Shown: positions 25,965 through 35,326, numbered from the stretch's first letter. The stretch is 64,000 bases of DNA from Gordonia soli NBRC 108243 (GCF_000334455.1 NZ_BANX01000034.1:1-64000), one strand, 5' to 3'. Numbers and translations: made by a program. Notes: a model not told the origin generated them from the letters alone.

Positions 25965-28289
25965 GTGAGCATCGACAGCCCCGCGACATCGACGCAGCGG
26001 CCCGCAACCGACGATCCCGACACCTGGCGGTCGCGTCTGAGTGTGCTGCTCGAAGAGTTCGGACAGCGACCGCGCCCGGCGACGTCGCGTGCCCGCTTCG
26101 ATGCCGCGGTGGCGTGGCAATCCGAACTCGTCGACGCCGGACTCGCCGCGCCGGGATGGCCGACTTCGGCAGGTGGGATGGGACTCGACCTGCGCGATCA
26201 GCTCGACTACTACCGGATGATCACCGCTGCGGGCGTGCCACGTCACCCGTGCGGGCCATCCTTCATCCTCGCCCCCACCCTGATCGTGCACGGTTCCGAC
26301 GAACAGCGCGCGAGGTTCCTCGATCCGCTGCTGCGTGCCGAGGAGTTCTGGTGCCAGGGATTCTCGGAGCCGGGCGCTGGGAGTGATCTCGCCTCGTTGT
26401 CGACGCGTGCGATGACCGAGGGGGATGTGTATCGCGTCACGGGCCAGAAGATCTGGACCACACGTGCAGACCGCGCCGACTGGATGTTCGCCCTGGTTCG
26501 AACCGGCCGACCCGGGCGGGGGACCGAGGGGATCACCTATCTGTTGATCCCGATGGACAGCCCGGGGATCGAGGTGCGTCCGCTCCGGGATGCCGCCGGC
26601 GGGCATCACTTCGCCGAGGTCTTCTTCGACGACGTCCGGGTGCCCATCACGAATCGTGTGGGCGCGGAGGGACAGGGGTGGTCCATCATGCGGACGTCTC
26701 TGGGGCATGAACGTGCAACCGCCTTTCTTGCGGACGAATTCAAGTACCGGACGACGGTCGACCGACTCTTCCGGCTCGCCGCCGCGCAGGGGCTCAGAGA
26801 CGATCCGCTCGTCCGGCAGCGACTCGCCGACCTCGAGAGCGGGGTGCGGATGATCGCCACCAACAGCGGTCGCGCATTGGATGCGGTACTGCGTGGCGAG
26901 GATCCGGGCGGTGTGGCATCGATCAACCGACTGGTGAAATCCGAGTTCGAACAACGCCTCCAGCGCCTGGCCCTTCGTCTCGCCGGGCACGCGGCCGTCG
27001 AGGGCAACCGATCCTCGGGAGCTGTCGACGAAGGGCGCTGGACCTACGGCTATCTGATGTCCAGGGCCACGACCATCGGTGCCGGGACGTCGGAGATCCA
27101 ACGGAACACGATCGCCGAGTCGGTCCTGGGGCTGCCGTCACACCGCGGGGAGGGCAGACGCCGACCGGTCGTCGAGCCCGGACGTCCGCTCGCGGCACCG
27201 GAACCGGACGAGGTCGCTGTGCGTGATGCTGTCGCGGGTCTGGTCCGCTCGGCGGTGTCAGCCGACGCCGTTCTGGCTGGTGAGGTCGACAGGACCGGGC
27301 TGTGGGATGCGCTCGTCGGGTTCGGGTTGCCCGGACTGGCCGCACCCGAACGGGTGGGGGGTGGTGGCGCGACGACCCGGCTGCTGTGTGCCGCAGTCGA
27401 AGAGACCGGTCACCACCTTGCGACGGCACCTCTCGTCCCGACCCTCACGGCGCTGTCGCTCCTGCTCGCGGCCGGCGACGACGACGCCGCCGAAGCTGTC
27501 GTCGCCGGTGCCCGTGCCGGGGTGGTCGCGGCGGTCGACGACGCGGGGTGGATGGATCTCGATCAGCCGGGGGCTGCCCCCGGGGTGCCGACCTGGAGCG
27601 CCGGGGTGATGCACGGCGGCGTCGATCACGTCCTCGGGGCCCCGGAGGCGGACTTCTTCGTGGTCGTCGCGTGGGATGACGAATCCGGGCAGCCGACAGT
27701 GGTGGTCGTGCAACGAGACGCGGTGGAGGTGATCCGACACGACACGATGGATCTCACCGCGACCGTGGGGCGCGTCGTGCTCGACGGTGTCGGTGGTCGT
27801 GTGGTCGCCGAGGGTGACGCGGCACGACGTGCCATGCGTGACGCACGTTCGCTGATCCACCTCGTGCATGCGGCCGATGCGGTCGGTGTCGGCTCCCGCG
27901 CGCTCGCGATGGCGGTCGACTGGGCGGGTACCCGCGAACAGTTCGGACGGCCGGTCGGATCGTTCCAAGCCGTATCGCACCGATGCGCAGACATGGTGGT
28001 CGCGGTCGAGGGCGCGCGCAGCCAGGTGTTCGCCGCAGCCGATCTCCTCGACAGCGGCGCGACGGACGAAGCCGAGGTCGCCGCCGCCGCGGCCACCGCG
28101 CACGCGCTTTCCGCGGCTGTCGACGTCACGGAGTCGGCGTTGCAGGTGCATGGCGGTATCGGGTTCACCTGGGAGCATCCGATCCACCTGCTGCTACGTC
28201 GGGCACTCTCCGACGAGTCGGCGTTCGCACGCCCGGAGGCACTGCGTGACCTCGTGGCGGAACGGGTGTTCGTGCGAATCGACCGTTGA
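25965..28289 (+). CDS. Tandem acyl-CoA dehydrogenase (two fused ACAD domains, FadE34-like)
   Basis: A 774-aa protein with two ACAD units. The N-terminal unit (about 30-390) is the catalytic type: 'WCQGFSEPGAGSDLASLST', 'GQKIWTTRADRADWMFALV', 'TTIGAGTSEIQRNTIAESVL'. The C-terminal unit (about 410-774) is the small-subunit type: 'GTREQFGRPVGSFQAVSHR' and 'LQVHGGIGFTWEHPIHLLL'. The same two types are encoded by separate genes at 8363 and 1371. In steroid side-chain breakdown such fused ACADs act on bulky CoA thioesters, for example bile-acid-like side chains. GTG 25965 has AAGGAG upstream. Its C-terminal unit resembles the protein at 1371 closely enough to suggest common descent. Confidence 0.9.
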   Translation: MSIDSPATSTQRPATDDPDTWRSRLSVLLEEFGQRPRPATSRARFDAAVAWQSELVDAGLAAPGWPTSAGGMGLDLRDQLDYYRMITAAGVPRHPCGPSFILAPTLIVHGSDEQRARFLDPLLRAEEFWCQGFSEPGAGSDLASLSTRAMTEGDVYRVTGQKIWTTRADRADWMFALVRTGRPGRGTEGITYLLIPMDSPGIEVRPLRDAAGGHHFAEVFFDDVRVPITNRVGAEGQGWSIMRTSLGHERATAFLADEFKYRTTVDRLFRLAAAQGLRDDPLVRQRLADLESGVRMIATNSGRALDAVLRGEDPGGVASINRLVKSEFEQRLQRLALRLAGHAAVEGNRSSGAVDEGRWTYGYLMSRATTIGAGTSEIQRNTIAESVLGLPSHRGEGRRRPVVEPGRPLAAPEPDEVAVRDAVAGLVRSAVSADAVLAGEVDRTGLWDALVGFGLPGLAAPERVGGGGATTRLLCAAVEETGHHLATAPLVPTLTALSLLLAAGDDDAAEAVVAGARAGVVAAVDDAGWMDLDQPGAAPGVPTWSAGVMHGGVDHVLGAPEADFFVVVAWDDESGQPTVVVVQRDAVEVIRHDTMDLTATVGRVVLDGVGGRVVAEGDAARRAMRDARSLIHLVHAADAVGVGSRALAMAVDWAGTREQFGRPVGSFQAVSHRCADMVVAVEGARSQVFAAADLLDSGATDEAEVAAAAATAHALSAAVDVTESALQVHGGIGFTWEHPIHLLLRRALSDESAFARPEALRDLVAERVFVRIDR

Positions 28290-28377
28290 CGAGGCCCGTC
28301 GGCCGCGGCGTATTCCATCATCGGGTGGATCTCATGCGGTCGTGCCGCCGGGGCCTGGCCGGTTGACCCGGCCCTGC

Positions 28378-28908
28378 TCAGGGTTCGCGATAGAACGTCG
28401 CGAGTTGCGCCGCGGCGGCGCCGAGACCGAGAGCCGTCGCCCCGACCAGAGCGCGTTCGCCGGTGAGGGTGCGGTCCCACCCGAGTGCGTGGTCGACACT
28501 CCATCGTCCCGGGCCGATCCCGGCGAGGACTGCCGATGCGGCAGCCAGATTCGCGACGTACTCCCACCCCTCCGCGGTGATGAAGAAGCCGTTGCGCACA
28601 TGCACCGAGCGGGCTGCCACCGCCATCGTCCCGATCCCGGCCGCAGCCGCGACCGGGGTGGCCGCTCCGACGAGTAGTGCGGCGCCGGCTCCCACCTCCA
28701 CCACCGCACTGGCGGTGGCCTGGAGGCGAGGACGGGCGAATCCGATCGATCCGAACCATCCGGCGGTGCCGGTGAGGCTGCGAGCATGCTTGACGCCGTG
28801 GGCGATCAACGTCCCACCGATGGCTCCGCGCAAGATCAGCGGGGCGATGCGGCTGGGTGCGTCGGGACGCCGGCCCCGGGGCCGCGACAGCACCGACGTG
28901 CCCCTCAC
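28378..28908 (-). CDS. DoxX-family membrane protein
   Basis: A 176-aa membrane protein with about four hydrophobic helices. The opening 'ILRGAIGGTLIAHGVKHA' and 'QATASAVVEVGAGAALLVGA' match the DoxX/SURF4-like family. DoxX proteins are small quinone-associated or redox-linked membrane proteins of poorly defined role. The GTG at 28908 overlaps the P450 stop (GTGA), so it is translationally coupled to the P450. A longer frame running into the P450 gene was not used. It could aid substrate or electron supply to the P450, but this is only context. Confidence 0.8.
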   Translation of the reverse strand: MRGTSVLSRPRGRRPDAPSRIAPLILRGAIGGTLIAHGVKHARSLTGTAGWFGSIGFARPRLQATASAVVEVGAGAALLVGAATPVAAAAGIGTMAVAARSVHVRNGFFITAEGWEYVANLAAASAVLAGIGPGRWSVDHALGWDRTLTGERALVGATALGLGAAAAQLATFYREP

Positions 28909-30101
28909 ACGTCCCACTCGAGGAAGATGTTGCCGCTCGGTCCGAGTTGTCCGCCCGCTTCGGTCGGCGCGGACTTCGAGGCGAGTCGATAGTCGGGGAT
29001 CAGCCGATGCCACTCCTCGAGAGCGATGCGCAACTCGCGCCGGGCCAGGTGGGAGCCGAGGCAGCGATGTGGTCCCGCCCCGAAGGCGATGTGGTTGTTC
29101 GGGCTGCGGTCCAGTTGGACCTCCTTCGCATCGTCGAAAACCGCCTCGTCGCGAGTGGCGGCGTTGAGCGGTAGCGAGATCATGTCACCTGCCTTGACCG
29201 GACACCCGGCGATCTCGGTGTCGGCCATGGCCTTCCGGGACGGGATGACGATCGCGAACGCTCGCAGGATCTCCTCGATCGCGGAGGGGATCAGCTCGGG
29301 ATCGTCCACGATCGCCCGGCGATCCTCTGGATGGGTCGCCAGGTGATAGAAGGTGCTGCCCAGGGTCGCCGACACCGTGTCGAGCCCGGCCATGAACATC
29401 AGGATGCAGAACGACTCGAGGTCGTCCTGGGTCACCGGCTCGCCATCGATCTCGAACTCGATCGCCTTGCTGATCAGGTCATCCCGTGGCTCGGCCCGTC
29501 GCGCGTCGATGACCGTGCGAAAGTACTCGGTCACCGCGATCGTCGCCGCGGTCCGCCGACGTGCGGTCTCCTCGGGTTCGCCGGAGACGTGCAGGATCTC
29601 GTCCTCCCAGTGCAGGAACGTGTCGAGATCCTCGAACGGCAGACCCATCAGATCGAGGAAGATGAACGACGGGTACTGATTCGCGAAGTCGGCCATGAAA
29701 TCGCACGATCCGCGAACGGCGATCGACTCGATCACCTCGATCGCGCGCTCACGGACCTTCTGCTCGAGGCCCTCGACGGCCTTGGGCGAGAACAGCGGGC
29801 CGAGTTGCTTGCGCCACTGCCGGTGCTCGTCCCCGTCGAGCATCTCGGGGATCCACTTGAAGGTCGGGTTCGGATTGAACACGGTCACCGCAGAACTCGA
29901 GAAGGTCTTGGCGTTCTGGTACACGGAGAGGATGTCCTCGTACCGGGTGACGATGTAGTGCCCGTTGGCGAACTCGTTGCGGATCAGCGGGGCCTCGTCC
30001 CGGAGGCGGTCGTAGAACTCGATCTTCTCGCCATAGGGGAGTTCGGCGTAGTGGTTGAAATCGTGTACCGGGCACGTGGGTGCTGAATCGGTGGTGCTCA
30101 T
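28905..30101 (-). CDS. Cytochrome P450
   Basis: A 398-aa soluble bacterial P450. The heme ligand is Cys347 in 'FGAGPHRCLGSHLARREL'. The I-helix oxygen-activation motif is 'MFMAGLDTVSA' and the ExxR pair is in 'AIEEILRAF'. ATG 30101 is preceded by AGGAGG. It would hydroxylate the substrate using electrons from a ferredoxin, but none is adjacent; the orphan [3Fe-4S] ferredoxin at 13808 is a candidate. Downstream dehydrogenase and aldehyde dehydrogenase genes in the same operon suggest stepwise oxidation of a methyl or ring carbon to alcohol, aldehyde and acid (inference). I do not assign a CYP number. Confidence 0.93.
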   Translation of the reverse strand: MSTTDSAPTCPVHDFNHYAELPYGEKIEFYDRLRDEAPLIRNEFANGHYIVTRYEDILSVYQNAKTFSSSAVTVFNPNPTFKWIPEMLDGDEHRQWRKQLGPLFSPKAVEGLEQKVRERAIEVIESIAVRGSCDFMADFANQYPSFIFLDLMGLPFEDLDTFLHWEDEILHVSGEPEETARRRTAATIAVTEYFRTVIDARRAEPRDDLISKAIEFEIDGEPVTQDDLESFCILMFMAGLDTVSATLGSTFYHLATHPEDRRAIVDDPELIPSAIEEILRAFAIVIPSRKAMADTEIAGCPVKAGDMISLPLNAATRDEAVFDDAKEVQLDRSPNNHIAFGAGPHRCLGSHLARRELRIALEEWHRLIPDYRLASKSAPTEAGGQLGPSGNIFLEWDV

Positions 30102-30198
30102 GATCTCCTCCTGGTGATCTGGGACTGGTCCGCTCCGAGGTGTCGGGACGCTCACTGCTGTGGATGCCCCATGAGCGGCAAGCGGTCTCCGGGGCTGC

Positions 30199-31032
30199 TC
30201 ATGACGACCTGACCTGTGGGGTCGGCTCGCCGAGGTCGATCGGACCCAGACGCGCCGCGGCGAGCAGGTCTTCTATGTCGACACCGAGATCTGTTGCCGC
30301 GATCCGCGCGACGTCGAGATCCTTGGTCAGGTACCGGCCGACTCGTCGCCCGTAGGTCTCCGCGTCATGACCGGAACGCGCGATGTATCCGGCCGCGGTA
30401 CTGCCGCCACTGGTGTCGGCGAGCAGATCGAGCAGCGCGGCCTGCGGGATACCGAGTTCGCGTCCCGCGGCCAGTGCGGAGAGTGTGATCTGAGTGCACG
30501 CTGCGAACAGGGCGTTGTTGATCAGCTTGGCCGCCAACGCCGTACCGGTCGGTCCGATCCGATGGAGCGTCGACGCGTAGGCGCCGACGATCGCCTCGAC
30601 ACGGTCGACCGCGTCGTCTTCGCCGCCGAGCAACACGGTCAGCTTCCCCTTGCGGATGTCCTCCGGGGTGCCGCTGAACGGCGCATCGACCACCGCCACA
30701 CCCCTGCGGCGGGCGGCTGCGGAGAGGTCGAGGATCGTGCGCGGGTTGCCTGTGGTGTGCGAGACGAACACCGAGCCGGCCGACATCCGCGCGATGATCG
30801 GCGTCGCCACCTCGGCGAGCTGCGAATCGTCGAAGACACATGCGATCACGATGTCGGCGTCGCCGACATCGTCCGCGGTGCCGGTCACCGCGGCACCGGC
30901 ATCGGCGAGACGTGCCCGGACCTCCGGGCGCCGGGCGTGGACCGTCGTCTGGTGTCCGGCGGTGAGCAGACGCTCCACCATCGGCTCACCGATCTTGCCG
31001 GCGCCGATGAAGCCGATCCGGTTGTCTGCCAT
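30199..31032 (-). CDS. NAD(P)-dependent beta-hydroxyacid-type dehydrogenase (3-hydroxyisobutyrate dehydrogenase family)
   Basis: A 277-aa enzyme with an N-terminal Rossmann domain ('RIGFIGAGKIGEPMVERLL'), the substrate loop 'DAPFSGTPEDIRKGKLTVLL', and the catalytic lysine in 'TALAAKLINNALF'. The C-terminal helical domain is complete. The family oxidises beta-hydroxyacids or reduces semialdehydes and imines. A GGAGGA ribosome site precedes ATG 31032. It lies between the aldehyde dehydrogenase (54 bp) and P450 genes, so it probably handles an alcohol or aldehyde intermediate of that branch. Confidence 0.88.
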   Translation of the reverse strand: MADNRIGFIGAGKIGEPMVERLLTAGHQTTVHARRPEVRARLADAGAAVTGTADDVGDADIVIACVFDDSQLAEVATPIIARMSAGSVFVSHTTGNPRTILDLSAAARRRGVAVVDAPFSGTPEDIRKGKLTVLLGGEDDAVDRVEAIVGAYASTLHRIGPTGTALAAKLINNALFAACTQITLSALAAGRELGIPQAALLDLLADTSGGSTAAGYIARSGHDAETYGRRVGRYLTKDLDVARIAATDLGVDIEDLLAAARLGPIDLGEPTPQVRSS

Positions 31033-31085
31033 ACGGTGTCCTCCGAGAGCGATCTGGGTTCGACGGGGCGGGAGATGTGCAGAGG

Positions 31086-32555
31086 TCAGCCGGCCGCGAC
31101 GCCCCAGATCATGGTCTTGGTCTGCAGGAACTCGTCGAGCCCTGCCGCGCCGCGCTCACGCCCGAGGCCGCTCTGCTTGTAGCCGCCGAACGGGCCGTCG
31201 GGATTCAGGCCGCCGCCACCACCGTTGACGGTCACGTACCCGGTACGTAGTCGCTGCCCGATCCGGTACGCGCGGATCGGATCCCGGGCCCAGACACCAC
31301 CGGCGAGACCGTAATCGCTGTCGTTGGCGATCCGTACGGCCTCGTCGTCGTCGTCGAAGGGCATCAGGATCATGACGGGGCCGAAGAACTCCCGACGCGC
31401 GATCGTCATCGAGTTGTCGACGTCGACGAAGAGGGTCGGTTCGACGAAGAACCCCTTGTCGAGATGAGACGGTCGCGACCCGCCGTGGGCGAGGGTCGCC
31501 CCCTCCGCCACACCCGCTGCGATCAGATCCTCGACCCGCGCGCGTTGTGCTGCGCTGCCGAGCGGTCCCATGGTTGTCTCGGGATCCGCCGGGTCGCCGA
31601 CGCGCACGGCGCGCAGGCGTTCGATGACCAGCTCGCGCAGTTCGTCGAATCGTGAGCGGTGCACCAGGGTTCGTGTCAGATAGGCGCATCCCTGGCCCGC
31701 GTGCAGGATGGTGTCCCGGATCACGGACTGCGTGACCCGGGTCAGGTCGGCGTCGTCACAGACGATGTTCGCCGATTTGCCGCCCAGTTCCAGGACCACC
31801 TTCTTCAGGGTCGGTGCAGCCTGCTCGGCCACTTTGCGGCCGACGACGTCGGAACCGGTGAAGCTCAGCAGATCCACCTGTGGATTCGACGTCAACTCGG
31901 CAGCGGCGTCGACGTCACCCGTGACGATGTTGAGCACACCGTCGGGGAGGCCGGCCTCCTGCGCGACCTCGCCGAGGACAAAGGCCTCGAGCGGAGTGGT
32001 GGGTGCGGGTTTCAGAACGGTCGTGCACCCGGCTGCCAGTGCCGGTCCCAGCTTCATCAGGTTCAGGAACAGCGGGAAGTTGTACGCCGAGATCAGCGCG
32101 GCGACACCGAAGGGTTCGCGTCGGACGACCCCCTGGCCGATCCCAGCTCCGATCGACGGTGCCAGCGGCACCTCATGCGGGAAGCCGGGCAGAACACGTT
32201 CGACCATGTCGCGGAAGTGGGCGATCGGGATGCCGGTCTGGAACGACTCCGCACCCGGTCGGGTGCATCCGGTCTCGGCGATGTTGAGCTCGACGAGCTC
32301 AGGCCGCCGTTTCTCCAGGACCTCGGCCATCCGCACCAGCACCGCAGACCGCTCCCGCACCGGCATCGACGCCCACGGGCCCTCGTCGAAGGCCCGGCGG
32401 GCTGCCTCGATCGCCCGTACGGTGTCACCGCGGGTGCCGACCGGCGCCGTGCCGATGACCTCCTCGGTGGCCGGGTTGATCACGGTCTCGGTCGCACCGC
32501 TCTCACCGTCGACCCAATTGCCGTCGATGAAGAGGCGGCGATAGTCCTTGATCAT
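31086..32555 (-). CDS. NAD(P)-dependent aldehyde dehydrogenase
   Basis: A 489-aa aldehyde dehydrogenase. The catalytic base is Glu256 in 'VVLELGGKSANIV', the nucleophile Cys290 is in 'HAGQGCAYLTR', and the NAD-binding 'SFTGSDVVGRKVAEQA' is intact. The C-terminal 'GGYKQSGLGRERGAAGLDEF' is typical. ATG 32555 follows AGGGAGA. It likely converts an aldehyde produced by the P450 or SDR steps to an acid ready for CoA activation. Confidence 0.94.
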   Translation of the reverse strand: MIKDYRRLFIDGNWVDGESGATETVINPATEEVIGTAPVGTRGDTVRAIEAARRAFDEGPWASMPVRERSAVLVRMAEVLEKRRPELVELNIAETGCTRPGAESFQTGIPIAHFRDMVERVLPGFPHEVPLAPSIGAGIGQGVVRREPFGVAALISAYNFPLFLNLMKLGPALAAGCTTVLKPAPTTPLEAFVLGEVAQEAGLPDGVLNIVTGDVDAAAELTSNPQVDLLSFTGSDVVGRKVAEQAAPTLKKVVLELGGKSANIVCDDADLTRVTQSVIRDTILHAGQGCAYLTRTLVHRSRFDELRELVIERLRAVRVGDPADPETTMGPLGSAAQRARVEDLIAAGVAEGATLAHGGSRPSHLDKGFFVEPTLFVDVDNSMTIARREFFGPVMILMPFDDDDEAVRIANDSDYGLAGGVWARDPIRAYRIGQRLRTGYVTVNGGGGGLNPDGPFGGYKQSGLGRERGAAGLDEFLQTKTMIWGVAAG

Positions 32556-32612
32556 TGGTCTCCCTGTCCTCCATGGCTTCCTGTCCACGGCCAGAGACCT
32601 ACTCCCGCTGGG

Positions 32613-33470
32613 TCAGCGGAGTGCGTAGGCCTCGGTGTGTTTCAGGGCGGCGCCGGCGTCGACCTTCAGCTGGAGTCCGGTGACGTATTGCGAATCGTCG
32701 GACGCGAGGTAGAGCACCGCGTTGCTGATCTGTTCCGGTTCGACCCACGGCACCGGGATCGGCTGGTTGGTCGCGAACGCGGCCACCACGTCGTCCCGAT
32801 GCGGAGATTCCAGGTCGGGCCGGAAGACCTTGTACATCGGGTCGCTGTGCAACATGTCGGTGTTGCAGTTCGTCGGATGTACACAGTTGACCCGGATGGA
32901 TTCAGGGGCGAGCGCCAGTGCGGCGTCGTGCACGAAGGTGGCCACCGCGCGTTTGGCGTGGCTGTACCCGAAGCCGCCTGCGCCCAGTACGTCGGTGCCA
33001 CTGCCCTTCATCAGAGCGGCCACCGAACCGGTCGCGATGATCGACGCACCGGCCGACAGATGTGGGTAGGCCGCACTGACGGTGTTGATCACGCCGACCA
33101 GGTCGACGTCCACCGCATCCAGGAATGCCTGTCGGGGAACGTCTCCCAGAGGACAGATACCGGCGTTCGCGACGACGATGTGCAGGCCGCCGAGTTGCTC
33201 GACACCCGCTGCGATGGCCGATCGCAGCTGGCTCGGATCGCGGACATCGGCCACCGCGGTGATGCAGCGACGGTTTTCCTTCTCGACGAACAGCCGTGTC
33301 TCCTCGAGATCGCCCTCGGACGCCAGCGGATACTGATTCGTCTCGATGTCGGCACAGATGTCGAGTGCGATGATGTCTGCGCCCTCTGCCGCCAGCGCGA
33401 TCGCGTGACTGCGTCCCTGTCCACGCGCTGCGCCGGTGATCACCGCGACCTTGCCGTCGAGCTTGCCCAT
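32613..33470 (-). CDS. Mycofactocin-coupled SDR family dehydrogenase
   Basis: A 285-aa SDR of the same subfamily as the one at 23140. It has 'VITGAARGQGRSHAIALA', 'ADIIALDICADIETNQYPLA' and the subfamily insertion ('EGDLEETRLFVEKENRR'). The Tyr-x3-Lys is 'YSHAK', preceded by a Gly-rich loop ('MKGSGTDVLGAGGFG') longer than normal. Tight NAD binding with mycofactocin as electron acceptor is expected from the family. It begins the leftward operon with the aldehyde dehydrogenase and P450 and would oxidise the alcohol that the P450 makes. An alternative start 11 codons earlier (33503) is possible. Confidence 0.88.
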   Translation of the reverse strand: MGKLDGKVAVITGAARGQGRSHAIALAAEGADIIALDICADIETNQYPLASEGDLEETRLFVEKENRRCITAVADVRDPSQLRSAIAAGVEQLGGLHIVVANAGICPLGDVPRQAFLDAVDVDLVGVINTVSAAYPHLSAGASIIATGSVAALMKGSGTDVLGAGGFGYSHAKRAVATFVHDAALALAPESIRVNCVHPTNCNTDMLHSDPMYKVFRPDLESPHRDDVVAAFATNQPIPVPWVEPEQISNAVLYLASDDSQYVTGLQLKVDAGAALKHTEAYALR

Positions 33471-33851
33471 CAGACCGCCCTCTCCGATCGTCTGTACCGA
33501 CATCCGAAACCACGACAACTTTCGGCGCGACCTCGCATCGGGATCCGTGAGGTGATCGCGCACCGCTGCGGGCCGGCCGCCGATGTCCGTTATGGGAGAA
33601 AGGCTCTCAGTTCGAGGCCACGATCGGAGTCGACATCCCGACCATCGGGACATCGATGAGAGCCGCTGACGTCGGGCGCCGATCATGACGGGGGACCGCC
33701 ACACCGGGACTGGGATTCGGGTACATGGGATCGCCGCCCCGGTCCGGCGAGTGGGATCGCCGGTTCCCTGCACGCAGGGGCGGCGTTAGGCTCCACCCCA
33801 CTTACCAGGTTGAACAAGTGAGCGCATTTGCGTCGGAGTGAAGGGACCCAC
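33471..33851. other. Divergent intergenic region, 381 bp
   Basis: This separates the SDR-ALDH-P450 operon (left) from the amidohydrolase operon (right). It has a short palindrome TCCCGACCATCGGGA near 33636 and CACTT/AAGTG arms near 33799-33820 just upstream of the amidohydrolase ribosome site. I see no copy of the CATAGTTAACTATG motif and no convincing gene; the short open frames have no recognisable product. Confidence 0.4.
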
Positions 33852-35045
33852 ATGCCGCTGCAGGATCACATGCAATTGATCTCGACCGATGACCACCTGA
33901 TCGAGCATCCGCGTCTGTGGCAGGACCGTCTGCCCAAGAAGTACCTGGACGCCGGGCCGAAGATCATCGAGAAAGAACTCCCGAAGTCGATCCATTCGGG
34001 CGACGGTGGTCGCGGCGACGGCGGCACCAAGATCGCCGAGGTCTGGCAGTACGAGGGGCGGATCTACCCGTACATCGGCCTGAACGCGGTCGCCGGCAAG
34101 AAGCCGGAGGAGTACGGTGCCGAGCCGACTCGGTACGAGGACATGATCCCCGGTTGCTACGAACCGAACGCGCGCCTTCGGGACATGGACATCGACGGGG
34201 TGCACGCAACTCTCTCGTTCCCCTCTTTTCCCCGGTTCGCCGGGACGGTGTTCCTCGAGGGTGAGGACAAGGAGCTCGCGCTGCTGTCGGTACAGGCCTG
34301 GAACGACTACGTGCTCGACGAATGGTGCGCGACGGATCCGGAACGCCTGATCCCGCTGGTCATCCTGCCGCTTTGGTCGATCGAGGAGTCGGTCAAGGAG
34401 ATCTACCGCACGGCGGCGAAGGGAGCGCGCACGATCTCGTTTCCCGAGAACCCGCATCCGTTGGGACTGCCGTCCTTCCACACCGATCACTGGGATCCCG
34501 TGTATCGCGCAGCCGTCGAGACCGGCCAGCCGCTGTGTGTGCACTTCGGTACCTCCGGCAAACCACCGATCACCGCCCCGGAGGCGCCGATGGCGGTCAT
34601 GACGTCACTCTTCGGGTGCAACTCGATGTACGCGACGGTCGATCTCTTGTTCTCACCGACCTTCCACAACCACCCGGAACTCAAGTTCATGCTGTCCGAG
34701 GGTGGCATCGGATGGGTTCCGTACATGCTGGAGCGGATGGACGGGGTCTGGGAGAAGCATCGGTTCTATCAGAACATCAACCAGTCGGTGCGGCCGTCAG
34801 ATCTGTTCGCGAAGCACATCTTCGGATGTTTCATCGACGACGAGTTCGGCGTCGCCAACCGTCACCTGGTGGGTATCGACAACATCACCTGGGAGGGCGA
34901 CTACCCGCATTCGGACTCCAACTGGCCCAACAGTCGCAAGATCGTGCACGACACGATGCTCGAGGTCCCGGACGAGGACGTGCACAAGATCGTCGAGCAC
35001 AACGCGCGCCGATTGCTGAACTTCCCACGCAGCGCGACCGTCTGA
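33852..35045 (+). CDS. Amidohydrolase-2 family protein (decarboxylase/hydrolase-like)
   Basis: A 397-aa metal-dependent amidohydrolase-fold protein. Recognisable elements are 'LISTDDHLIEHP' at the N-terminus, 'CVHFGTSGKPP', and 'NITWEGDYPHSDSNWP' with the conserved Asp near the C-terminus. The usual first-strand His-x-His is Asp-Asp-His (13-15), and the strand that usually ends in His-Gly-Gly reads 'LSEGGIGW', so metal ligation differs from classical members. Family proteins include non-oxidative decarboxylases and ring or lactone hydrolases. Proteins of this subgroup are common in actinobacterial terpenoid and steroid loci. ATG 33852 follows GAAGGGA. It heads the operon with a MaoC-type hydratase. 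Confidence 0.82.
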   Translation: MPLQDHMQLISTDDHLIEHPRLWQDRLPKKYLDAGPKIIEKELPKSIHSGDGGRGDGGTKIAEVWQYEGRIYPYIGLNAVAGKKPEEYGAEPTRYEDMIPGCYEPNARLRDMDIDGVHATLSFPSFPRFAGTVFLEGEDKELALLSVQAWNDYVLDEWCATDPERLIPLVILPLWSIEESVKEIYRTAAKGARTISFPENPHPLGLPSFHTDHWDPVYRAAVETGQPLCVHFGTSGKPPITAPEAPMAVMTSLFGCNSMYATVDLLFSPTFHNHPELKFMLSEGGIGWVPYMLERMDGVWEKHRFYQNINQSVRPSDLFAKHIFGCFIDDEFGVANRHLVGIDNITWEGDYPHSDSNWPNSRKIVHDTMLEVPDEDVHKIVEHNARRLLNFPRSATV

Positions 35046-35067
35046 CCGGTCGGCGAACGGAGATCAC

Positions 35068-35310
35068 ATGGAAGACCGCATCGAACAGATCCCGCAGGCC
35101 GACTGGGTCGACCAGGACCTCCTGACCCGGGAGTTGGCCGGGTCGTTGCTGGACGAGGAGATCGCCGCCGAGCGTGGCCGCATCGATCGGGTGGACCGCG
35201 GGATCGGCGGCGACGACATCGTCATGAGCCGGGCCGACATGGAGCGCCGCCTGGCGGCGATGGAGGCGATCCGGGCCGACAACACCCAGCAGGCGACCAT
35301 CCGGTTCTGA
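35068..35310 (+). CDS. Small acidic helical protein of unknown function
   Basis: An 80-aa protein, charged and predicted largely helical by eye ('ELAGSLLDEEIAAERGRI', 'SRADMERRLAAMEAIRAD'). There is no signal peptide, Cys or known motif. It lies 22 bp after the amidohydrolase and 16 bp before the hydratase gene and has GC-rich third positions like its neighbours, so it is probably a real gene. It could be a small subunit or a partner of the amidohydrolase. I do not recognise the family. Confidence 0.7.
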   Translation: MEDRIEQIPQADWVDQDLLTRELAGSLLDEEIAAERGRIDRVDRGIGGDDIVMSRADMERRLAAMEAIRADNTQQATIRF

Positions 35311-35326
35311 CACCGAAGGAAGACGA

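Noticed and set aside
28351..28374. Hairpin between the tandem ACAD and DoxX genes as a terminator
   Set aside because: Only a 6-bp GGCCGG/CCGGCC stem, expected by chance at this GC content.
31659..33659. A 666-codon plus-strand frame opposite the aldehyde dehydrogenase and SDR genes
   Set aside because: No recognisable domain and antisense to two intact enzymes.
33607..33801. A 64-codon minus-strand frame in the divergent gap before the amidohydrolase
   Set aside because: Pro/Arg-rich with no ribosome site and no similarity; the region is more likely regulatory.
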